From a virus: a stretch of 21,522 nucleotides of DNA. The stretch lies in the IMG/VR virus record IMGVR_UViG_3300032313_000359, positions 1 through 21,522 of that record; one strand, given 5' to 3'. Position numbers and translations under genes: made by a program. How positions within the stretch are numbered: the first letter of the stretch is position 1; each line of letters begins with the position of its first letter. Of the stretch, positions 8,741 through 15,390 are shown one piece after another. Below the pieces are notes generated by a model, which saw only the letters and a list, made by a program, of their open reading frames with translations, was not told the origin of the DNA and searched no databases.

Positions 8741-11074
8741 ATGGCAGAAAGAATCGTATCACCTGGCGTATTCACAAGAGAAAATGACCTATCCTTCTTA
8801 GCGCAAGGAATTGGTGAAATTGGAGCAGCATTCATAGGACCTTTTAAGCAAGGACCTGTATTCGTTCCAACCATTGTGAGAACACAATCAGAATTCGAAA
8901 GTATATTCGGAACACCTGATGGGACTTATTATACTGAATATGCAGTACAAAACTACTTAAGAGAAGCTGGAGTAGCAACAATCGTAAGAGTTGGTGGAGT
9001 TGGTGGATACCAACAAACCGCACCTTTAGGAATTTTTGCTAGTGGCTCTGCTGGATTAGGTAGAAAATTAATTGGTGTATTACACTCTACAAAAAATGGA
9101 TTCCAAAACTACGGATTTCAAGGAGCAACTGTAGTTAGTAATGATGCATTGGACGGACAATTTGTAGTATCGGCAAGTGGTGTAGGAATTATATCAGCAT
9201 CTATATTACCAACTGACCCTAATGATTTAGCCGATGTATTTGGCGAATCTCCACTTGGTACTAAAGCAGCTTATGTTTATAATTATTTTGAAAATGTAGC
9301 AGCTAATTACTCAGGTTCAGCAACTGGTTCTATTGCACATAATACTGTAATAGATAGAGTTGTATTACCTCAACAAGATTTTGCATTTGATGCACAAGCG
9401 GCAGAAACTCCGTTTGTTGAATCACAATTAATTAGTGGTGAGAGATATGACCTTTTCAAATTTGTAACTTTAGGACATGGTACATTGTATAATACTAAAT
9501 TTAAAATTGGTATTTCTAATGTAAAGGCAGCTGGTGAAGATGGAGGTACTGATTATTCTACATTTACCGTAACAATCCGTTCATTCGGTGATACTGATAA
9601 GAGAAAGAGTGTTGTTGAAACATATAACAATGTAAACTTAGACCCTGCTTCTCCAAACTATATCGCTAGAAGAATTGGTGATAGATATTTCACAATTGGT
9701 TTAGATGGTAAAATGACAGAATTTGGTGATTATACAAACAAATCACAATATGTGAGAGTTCAAATGGCATCTAATAGTGTAGCAAATCCAATTTCAGCAG
9801 CACCATTCGGACATGGAGCATATACAAACCCAATTAAAGCAACTAATAACGCAGAATCACTTTTAGTACCTGCAGTAACATACCAAACTAACTCAACAGG
9901 TAACACAGCATCATCTCCAATTTATTTTAGTGGATTTGATTTTGAAACTAATGGTGTTAAATTAGATAACGCAAACTACTTAAAACCAATTCCAACAAAC
10001 GCTGAGACTGGTTCTAACGTAGCATTCGCATTTGATGCAAATGGTTTAACTTATGTAATGACTGGTTCAAAATCAGCAGATATGGTTAAAAGACAATTTG
10101 TATTAGGATTCCAAATGGGATTTGATGGTATGAATCCAACTATACCAATATTAAAAGCTGGTGATGATGGATGGGGTGCTGGTAATACGCAAGGATTTAA
10201 TTGTTCTACTTCAACATCATCTGGTTCAGTAGCATATACTAAAGCAATAGCAGCAATTTCAAACGCTGATGAGTATGATATCAATATGGTAGCAACTCCT
10301 GGTATTGTAAGAAGATTACACCCAGCTATTACTACTAGAGTAATTGATATGGTTGAAGAAAGACAAGATGCATTCTATATCGCTGATTTCAACGATTACG
10401 CAGATTCAATAACTCAAGCAACTGAAGAAGCTAACTCTGTTGATTCAAACTATGTTGGTACTTACTATCCTTGGGTTAAAACAATTGATACAAATACTAA
10501 CAAACTTACAACTGTTCCACCATCTACATTGTTACCAGCGGTTTACGCTTCTAACGATAGATTGGCAGCTGAATGGTTCGCACCTGCTGGTTTAAATAGA
10601 GGTGGTATCGTAGGAGCAGTTAGTGTATTGAATAGATTAACACATGCGGAGAGAGACACTCTATATGAGAACAAAGTAAACCCAATCGCAGCATTCCCTG
10701 GACAAGGTATTGTAGCATTTGGACAGAAGACATTGCAAGATAAAGCATCTGCTTTAGATAGAATCAATGTTAGAAGATTACTTATCACTGTTAAGAAGTT
10801 CATCGCATCTACATCTCGTTTCTTAGTGTTCGAACAAAATACTTCAGAAACTAGAGGAAGATTCTTGAACACTGTTAATCCATATTTGGAGACAGTTCAA
10901 CAAAGACAAGGTTTATACGCATTCAAAGTGGTGATGGATGAAACCAACAACACTCCGGATGTAATAGATAGAAATATTATGGCGGGACAAATTTTCTTAC
11001 AACCGGCTAAGACAGCTGAATTCATAGTAATTGATTTCAATATCTTACCTACTGGAGCAAGTTTCTCAGCATAA
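8741..11074 (+). CDS. Contractile tail sheath protein (T4 gp18-like), 777 aa
   Basis: The protein polymerises around the tail tube and contracts on infection. The N-terminus SPGVFTRENDLSFLAQGIGEIGAAFIGPFKQGP is typical of T4-like sheaths, as is the following FESIFGTPDGTYYTEYAVQNYLREAG. The C-terminal third carries the conserved sheath core: RRLLITVKKFIASTSRFLVFEQNT, then NPYLETVQQRQGLYAFKVV, and the closing strands around FIVIDFNILPTGASF. The variable middle (about residues 130-480) is an outer domain. At 777 aa it is somewhat longer than T4 gp18 (about 659). The start is supported by a GGAG at -11. The tube gene follows after 51 bases with its own promoter motif, the usual sheath-tube order. 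Confidence 0.95.
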   Translation: MAERIVSPGVFTRENDLSFLAQGIGEIGAAFIGPFKQGPVFVPTIVRTQSEFESIFGTPDGTYYTEYAVQNYLREAGVATIVRVGGVGGYQQTAPLGIFASGSAGLGRKLIGVLHSTKNGFQNYGFQGATVVSNDALDGQFVVSASGVGIISASILPTDPNDLADVFGESPLGTKAAYVYNYFENVAANYSGSATGSIAHNTVIDRVVLPQQDFAFDAQAAETPFVESQLISGERYDLFKFVTLGHGTLYNTKFKIGISNVKAAGEDGGTDYSTFTVTIRSFGDTDKRKSVVETYNNVNLDPASPNYIARRIGDRYFTIGLDGKMTEFGDYTNKSQYVRVQMASNSVANPISAAPFGHGAYTNPIKATNNAESLLVPAVTYQTNSTGNTASSPIYFSGFDFETNGVKLDNANYLKPIPTNAETGSNVAFAFDANGLTYVMTGSKSADMVKRQFVLGFQMGFDGMNPTIPILKAGDDGWGAGNTQGFNCSTSTSSGSVAYTKAIAAISNADEYDINMVATPGIVRRLHPAITTRVIDMVEERQDAFYIADFNDYADSITQATEEANSVDSNYVGTYYPWVKTIDTNTNKLTTVPPSTLLPAVYASNDRLAAEWFAPAGLNRGGIVGAVSVLNRLTHAERDTLYENKVNPIAAFPGQGIVAFGQKTLQDKASALDRINVRRLLITVKKFIASTSRFLVFEQNTSETRGRFLNTVNPYLETVQQRQGLYAFKVVMDETNNTPDVIDRNIMAGQIFLQPAKTAEFIVIDFNILPTGASFSA

Positions 11075-11095
11075 TATAAAAACAAACAAATTAGA

Positions 11096-11103
11096 TATTT
11101 ATA
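11096..11103 (+). promoter_or_regulatory. TATTTATA motif before the tube gene
   Basis: An exact copy lies in the 51-base sheath-tube gap, ending 22 bases before the ATG. No terminator separates the genes, so the tube could be made both from this site and by read-through from the sheath unit. Confidence 0.55.
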
Positions 11104-11125
11104 ATTAAATAAAAGGGCAATAAAA

Positions 11126-11623
11126 ATGGCAGATATTCTATCCTTCGATAAGATGTTCTATACGAACTTCGAACCAAAAATGAAAAACCGTTATATAATG
11201 GAATTGACCGATACGGCAATCCCATCATTTACGGTAAGTGCGGCTAACCGCCCAACAATTCAGTTTGAAACTGTAAAAATAGACCACATCAACGTTTATA
11301 GAAAGTTGAAAGGTAAAGGTGAGTGGCAAGATTTGGAGATTACTTTGTATGACCCAATCGTACCATCAGCAGCACAAGCAGTAATGGAATGGGTTCGTTT
11401 ATCACACGAATCTATTACTGGTAGAGATGGATATGCAGAAATGTATAAAAAAGATATTGATTTTTACCTATTAGGACCTGTTGGTGATAAGATTGAACAA
11501 TGGAAATTGAAAGGTGCATTTATCTCTCAAGCAAACTTTGGAGATTTAGCATATAGTACAACAAATGAGCCTGTAACAATTACATTAACATTGACTTACG
11601 ATTACGCAGTGTTAGAATTCTAA
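11126..11623 (+). CDS. Tail tube protein (T4 gp19-like), 165 aa
   Basis: This protein forms the stacked inner tube through which DNA passes. Length matches T4 gp19 (163 aa). Motifs typical of T4-like tube proteins are the N-terminal FDKMFYTNFEPKMKNRYIM, the strand pair VKIDHINVYRKLKGKGEWQDLEITLYDP, the helix AAQAVMEWVRLSHESITGRDGYA, and the C-terminal strands EQWKLKGAFISQANFGDLAY and PVTITLTLTYDYAVLEF. An AGGG eight bases before the ATG may act as a Shine-Dalgarno site. It lies directly after the sheath gene and is closed by two tandem hairpins, as expected for a highly expressed monocistronic message. Confidence 0.95.
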   Translation: MADILSFDKMFYTNFEPKMKNRYIMELTDTAIPSFTVSAANRPTIQFETVKIDHINVYRKLKGKGEWQDLEITLYDPIVPSAAQAVMEWVRLSHESITGRDGYAEMYKKDIDFYLLGPVGDKIEQWKLKGAFISQANFGDLAYSTTNEPVTITLTLTYDYAVLEF

Positions 11624-11630
11624 AAAATAT

Positions 11631-11653
11631 TCCTTACGGATGCTACCGAAGGA
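11631..11653 (+). other. Hairpin directly after the tube gene
   Basis: TCCTT-a-CGG pairs with CCG-AAGGA (8 bp with one bulged A) around the loop ATGCTA. It lies 7 bases after the tube stop codon and one base before the terminator hairpin. It may protect the 3' end of the tube message. Confidence 0.6.
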
Positions 11654-11654
11654 C

Positions 11655-11690
11655 AACCCTCATCAGAAATGGTGGGGGTTTTTTATTTTT
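11655..11690 (+). terminator. Intrinsic terminator after the tube gene
   Basis: AACCCTCATC pairs with GGTGGGGGTT (two G.U pairs) around the loop AGAAAT. It is followed by a long T run (ttttttattttt). This is a textbook Rho-independent terminator and the most G+C-rich hairpin in the window. Confidence 0.88.
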
Positions 11691-11708
11691 AAAAATTTTA
11701 ATTTAATG

Positions 11709-11716
11709 TATTTATA
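11709..11716 (+). promoter_or_regulatory. TATTTATA motif before the gp26-like gene
   Basis: An exact copy just downstream of the tube terminator ends 26 bases before the ATG at 11743. Confidence 0.55.
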
Positions 11717-11717
11717 T

Positions 11718-11731
11718 ATACAAACTTAAAA
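11718..11731 (+). repeat. 14-base leader repeat ATACAAACTTAAAA, copy 2
   Basis: It is identical to 8708-8721 in the sheath leader and starts two bases after the TATTTATA motif. Confidence 0.6.
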
Positions 11732-11742
11732 TAAACAAAGTT

Positions 11743-12504
11743 ATGAGCGAAAAGCAATATGATTTTCCAACGGAAGTGTTGGATTTGCCATCGGAAGGTA
11801 AGGTATATCCAAAAGATAATCCATTATCATCTGGAAGAATTACAATAAAATTAATGACAGCAAAGGAAGAAGATATCCTTTCTTCTACAAACCTTATCAA
11901 AAAAGGTGTTGTGTTAGATAAACTATTCGAATCTATTATAGTAGATAAAATTAATCCAAACGATATTATAATTGGTGATAAGAACGCAATCCTTTTAGCA
12001 ACAAGAGTATTAGGTTATGGACCTGAGTATGATTTTAGCTTCTATTCAGCTAAATTAGGAGAAAGTGTTCAAGTAAAATCAGATTTAACACAAGTTAAAA
12101 CTAAAGAAGTTGATATGTCACTTTTTGATAATAAAAATGAATTAGAATATGTAACACCTTATGGAAAAAATAAAATTGTATTTAAATTACTAACACATGG
12201 CGATGAAAGAGAAATTGATAAAGAAATCGAAGCTCTTAAGAAATTAAATAAAGATTTATCATCTGATATTACAACTCGTTTAAGATATATGATTAAATCG
12301 GTGGATGGTAACTCTGAAGTTGGTCATATTACTAGATTTGTTAATAATATGAGAGCGATGGATAGCAGAGCATTTAGAGACTATGTTAAAAATATTTCAC
12401 CGGATATGGATATGAAATTACAATATACCCATATAGATGGTGAGGTGGAGGAGGCGCCTATCTCTTTGGGAGTAAACTTTTTTTGGCCTACCACCGAGTC
12501 ATAG
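11743..12504 (+). CDS. T4 gp26-like baseplate/tail-assembly protein, 253 aa
   Basis: This belongs to the T4 base plate protein family (gp26 type). Diagnostic stretches are VLDLPSEGKVYPKDNPLSSG, ITIKLMTAKEEDILSSTNLI, VLDKLFESIIVDKINPND and IGDKNAILLATRVLGYGPEY, with the C-terminal FFWP. In T4, gp26 is needed for hub assembly. Its position just before the tape measure is that of a tail-assembly chaperone, which binds the tape measure before tube growth. The stop at 12502 is TAG, while every other gene here ends in TAA. Beyond it, related sequence continues in the +1 frame, so part of the product is probably extended by frameshifting. A T7 run (12478-12484) lies near the end. Confidence 0.88.
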   Translation: MSEKQYDFPTEVLDLPSEGKVYPKDNPLSSGRITIKLMTAKEEDILSSTNLIKKGVVLDKLFESIIVDKINPNDIIIGDKNAILLATRVLGYGPEYDFSFYSAKLGESVQVKSDLTQVKTKEVDMSLFDNKNELEYVTPYGKNKIVFKLLTHGDEREIDKEIEALKKLNKDLSSDITTRLRYMIKSVDGNSEVGHITRFVNNMRAMDSRAFRDYVKNISPDMDMKLQYTHIDGEVEEAPISLGVNFFWPTTES

Positions 12505-12694
12505 TATAGATTTACACACTCAAATTTTTGATATGGTACACTATGGTAATGGATTTACTGTTATGGAATTGTACCAAATGCCAACCAGACTAAGAATGTT
12601 TTATTATAATAAATTAGCTGATGCAAAGAAAAAAGAAAATGATGAGGTAGAAAAGGGAAATAAATCAGCATCAAAAGTTAGGGTTAGACGATAA
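12485..12694 (+). CDS. Frameshifted (+1) C-terminal extension, gp51-like assembly chaperone segment
   Basis: In the +1 frame, open from 12476, the reading is SIDLHTQIFDMVHYGNGF, TVMELYQMPTRLRMFYYNKL and a Lys/Glu-rich tail ending KVRVRR at a TAA (12692-12694). The pattern 'IFxMVxYGxGFTxxELYxMPxxLRxFYYxKL' resembles, from memory, T4 gp51-type hub-assembly proteins and the second half of frameshifted tail chaperones. The first ATG (12533) falls inside the conserved part, so independent initiation would cut it. The more likely route is a +1 (or -2) shift within 12478-12504, at the T7 run or at the TAG stop. The coordinate given is the earliest +1 codon after the T run; the true junction is not known. 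Confidence 0.6.
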   Translation, partial: GLPPSHSIDLHTQIFDMVHYGNGFTVMELYQMPTRLRMFYYNKLADAKKKENDEVEKGNKSASKVRVRR

Positions 12695-12706
12695 TCCTAA
12701 CTTTTT
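12673..12706 (+). terminator. Intrinsic terminator overlapping the end of the +1 frame
   Basis: AAAAGTTAGG pairs with CCTAACTTTT (10 bp) around a 13-base loop that contains the TAA of the +1 frame. T residues follow. The U-tract runs into the TATTTATA at 12707, so terminator and next promoter motif abut. Confidence 0.82.
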
Positions 12707-12725
12707 TATTTATAGGATATTTATA
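12707..12725 (+). promoter_or_regulatory. Two TATTTATA motifs, candidate promoter of the tape-measure/baseplate unit
   Basis: Exact copies lie at 12707-12714 and 12718-12725, the second ending 20 bases before the ATG at 12746. This is the only doubled site. It heads the longest unit, which runs without another exact motif to 21263. Confidence 0.57.
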
Positions 12726-12745
12726 GATGTTAAACTATATTAATT

Positions 12746-12982
12746 ATGAAAAAGTATAAAATATCAGAATCCAAATTAAATGAATTTTGGGGTTGGTTTG
12801 GTAAAAAGAAACCACAACCATTACAAAAAGTAATAGATAATGATCCTGTATTGAAAAAAATTGATAAAGAAATGAAAGATTTGGTTGATAGCCAACTTCC
12901 AATTTTATTAAGATTAAAAAAACAACACCCTGACCTTTGGAAAATTGCAGTAGAAAAAGGATTAGTGGGCCCTAATATATAA
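12746..12982 (+). CDS. Hypothetical protein, 78 aa, upstream of the tape measure
   Basis: A small basic protein with Trp/Phe-rich N-terminal ISESKLNEFWGWFGKKKPQP followed by two predicted helices (VIDNDPVLKKIDKEMKDLVD and ILLRLKKQHPDLWKIAVEKG). There is no signal peptide. I do not recognise the family with confidence. It begins the tape-measure unit and ends 6 bases before that gene, so it is probably translationally linked to it. A small assembly factor or minor virion protein is possible, from position only. Confidence 0.75.
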   Translation: MKKYKISESKLNEFWGWFGKKKPQPLQKVIDNDPVLKKIDKEMKDLVDSQLPILLRLKKQHPDLWKIAVEKGLVGPNI

Positions 12983-12988
12983 TTCTAA

Positions 12989-15379
12989 ATGGCTGAAGAT
13001 AACGAAAAACAATTAGATGCTCTTAATAAAATAGAAGATGCTCAAAAACGTATTGATGAGCTTTTGAAAAGACAAGCCGTGTCTAATGAAAAAAATGCAA
13101 AAAAACTTCAAAAACAAATTGATAGTGAGCATGAGCTGATTAAATTAAAAAAACAAGAGCTTACTGAAATTGAAAAGGTAACAAAAGAATTAGAGTATCA
13201 AAAGAAAAAACAAGAAGAAATAGTTGATACTTTAAGTATTTTTGATAAGTTAGAAAAAGATATACAACACGGATTAAAAGGTAATAATAAAGAAATAACC
13301 GCTTTTTCAAGTATAAGCTTTCAAATAGCAGCAAATAAAAAAAAGCAATTAACCGCAACAGATGAAGAGCGAGTAGCTTTACAAAAAATAATTGACCAAC
13401 AAGAAGCTTCTGCAAATAGCCTTGTTAAAATGGTAAATCATCATCATAAAAAGAATGAAGCGGTTTCTATTGAAGAATCTGTAAGAAAAAGAATGAAAGG
13501 TGCCAGCGAGGATGAAATACAAAGTATGATTATTCTCGAAAAGTATCAGGAAAAAGTAGTTAAAAAACATGAAAGAATACATGAATTACAGCATCAAATA
13601 GCACACCAAGCACATCATCTACCAGAAGGTATAAGAAATGCTGTAACTGGTGCTATGGATTTGGGTAAAGCTGTTATGAAAGCTGGTTTTGCATTTGGTG
13701 GAATGATGTTAGTGGTAGCCGCTTTAGGAGCAGGTTTGCATGCATTTATGGAATTAGATGCAGCTGCAGAAGATTACAGAAAAACTACCGGTTTTACTGC
13801 TAAAATGACTAAAGAGATAGATGCAACTGTTCACCATACTGTAGTTGCTTATAGAAAATTAGGCGTTACTGCAAAAGATGCTTATGATGTAATGAATGAA
13901 ATGGCGAACGCACAAAGTGATTTGTTTACCTTTTCTGAAAAAACTGTTAAAGCACTTTCTATACTAAACACAAGAATGGGTATTGCGGCGGGAGATAGCG
14001 CAAAAGTATCATCCATGTTTGAGCAAATCGGAGGATTGAGTGAAGAAACAGCAGCTAATGCAACCTTAACAGCTGCATCACTTGCATCCGAAGCCGGTAT
14101 ATCGGCTAAAGAATTATTTCAGGACATGGCAAAAAGTTCCGGAGTATTATCCAGTCACATGAAGGGTAATGTTCAATTGTTTGTTGCTCAAGCAGCAAAA
14201 GCTAAAATGCTTGGAACTACTCTACAAGATATGGCCAAAACATCTGAACAACTTTTAAATTTTGAAAGTAGTATTGAAGAAGAATTAACGGCAGCAACTT
14301 TTGTAGGAGGACAATTTAATTTAAATAGAGCTAGAGCACTTGCGTATGAAGGAAAAATAGCAGATGCAAATGATGAAATATTAAATCAGATTCAAAGAAG
14401 TGGAGATTTTAGAAAGCAAGATTATTTTACACAACAGCAATTAGCAAAGGCAGCGGGAAAATCCGTTGAAGATATTGTAAGAGAATTGGGAGTTAGAGAT
14501 AAATTGGGTAAATTAAGTGGTGACCAATTAGATAAAGCAAATAAATTAGTAGAAAGTGGTGTAGATATAAGTAAGTTAAGTGATGAGGACCTTAAAAAGA
14601 AAGCAGAGGCTTTGGCAAAAGAACAAAAGATAGCAGGAGTAATGACGGATATTCAAGATAGAATTGCTGGTATTGTTGAATCCGTTGGTGGTAATTTAAC
14701 TCCTATATTTGATGTATTGGGTGGTGTTTTAATTACAATATTAACTGTAATTGGAGAGATTGGTAAGGGATTTAAATTTATGCAAGAAAACGCTGCAGCT
14801 ATGGCAATTGGTATTGGTGCAATAGTTGTTGCATTTGGGTTTTTAATTGCAGCAAAAATTAAAGCCCTTATGCTATCAAGACAACAGGCAGCTGCAACAC
14901 AAAAGGAAGCTATGGTTGAAGGACAAAAAGCTGGTTTTAGTATTTGGGGTTCTTTAGCAAAAATTCCATTTGGTGTGGGTTTAGCACTTGCAGCCGCAAC
15001 AGTTGGATTGATGTTTGCTGGTATTAGTTCATTATTTTCAAAAGGAGATGACGTATTTTCACCTGGTAGTGGTAGTGGTGGATATGGTAGTAGAACTCTA
15101 ATGGGACCTGAAGGTGCGATACAACTTAATAATAAAGACTCGGTAATAGCTGGTACTGATTTATTTTCAAAGTCAACACAATCACAACCAACTCAAACGG
15201 TATCACCTATGGCATCATCTAACAATAGTATGATAAACGCATTGATAAGCGAATTTAGAGGTGTTAGAGCGGATATGGCAAGTGGTAAAATAGGAGTTTA
15301 TATGGATAATGATAAGGTTACTGCAAATGTGACTAGAACTGTGGATAATAGTACTAGAAATAATTTTGCATTACAATAA
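12989..15379 (+). CDS. Tape measure protein (functional counterpart of T4 gp29), 796 aa
   Basis: This protein sets tail length and is packed in the tube. Residues 1-210 are long charged heptad-like helices (coiled coil). A hydrophobic segment follows near 232-255 (FAFGGMMLVVAALGAGLHAF), then a helical Ala-rich body. More hydrophobic segments lie near 577-595, 602-628 (IGIGAIVVAFGFLIAAKI) and 659-682. After about residue 687 come DDVFSPGSGSGGYGSRTLMG and EGAIQLNNKDSVIAGTDLF, a C-terminal signature I know from tape measures of similar phages. At about 0.15 nm per residue, 796 aa would correspond to a tail near 119 nm. It lies after the assembly chaperones and before baseplate genes, the standard place. 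Confidence 0.9.
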   Translation: MAEDNEKQLDALNKIEDAQKRIDELLKRQAVSNEKNAKKLQKQIDSEHELIKLKKQELTEIEKVTKELEYQKKKQEEIVDTLSIFDKLEKDIQHGLKGNNKEITAFSSISFQIAANKKKQLTATDEERVALQKIIDQQEASANSLVKMVNHHHKKNEAVSIEESVRKRMKGASEDEIQSMIILEKYQEKVVKKHERIHELQHQIAHQAHHLPEGIRNAVTGAMDLGKAVMKAGFAFGGMMLVVAALGAGLHAFMELDAAAEDYRKTTGFTAKMTKEIDATVHHTVVAYRKLGVTAKDAYDVMNEMANAQSDLFTFSEKTVKALSILNTRMGIAAGDSAKVSSMFEQIGGLSEETAANATLTAASLASEAGISAKELFQDMAKSSGVLSSHMKGNVQLFVAQAAKAKMLGTTLQDMAKTSEQLLNFESSIEEELTAATFVGGQFNLNRARALAYEGKIADANDEILNQIQRSGDFRKQDYFTQQQLAKAAGKSVEDIVRELGVRDKLGKLSGDQLDKANKLVESGVDISKLSDEDLKKKAEALAKEQKIAGVMTDIQDRIAGIVESVGGNLTPIFDVLGGVLITILTVIGEIGKGFKFMQENAAAMAIGIGAIVVAFGFLIAAKIKALMLSRQQAAATQKEAMVEGQKAGFSIWGSLAKIPFGVGLALAAATVGLMFAGISSLFSKGDDVFSPGSGSGGYGSRTLMGPEGAIQLNNKDSVIAGTDLFSKSTQSQPTQTVSPMASSNNSMINALISEFRGVRADMASGKIGVYMDNDKVTANVTRTVDNSTRNNFALQ

Positions 15380-15390
15380 AAGATAATTAA

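Noticed and set aside
12502-12531. TAG reassigned to glutamine (as in some Bacteroidetes phages)
   Set aside because: Reading through the TAG at 12502 gives only a short stretch before TGA and does not reach the gp51-like sequence, which is in another frame.
12533-12694. Independent 53-aa gene starting at ATG 12533
   Set aside because: It would cut off the protein-like IDLHTQIFD segment just upstream, and no separate leader is seen. A frameshift explains more, though independent initiation is not excluded.
7435-12725. TATTTATA sites as T4-type late promoters on the minus strand (TATAAATA)
   Set aside because: No plausible genes lie on the minus strand, and the sites correlate with + strand gene starts.
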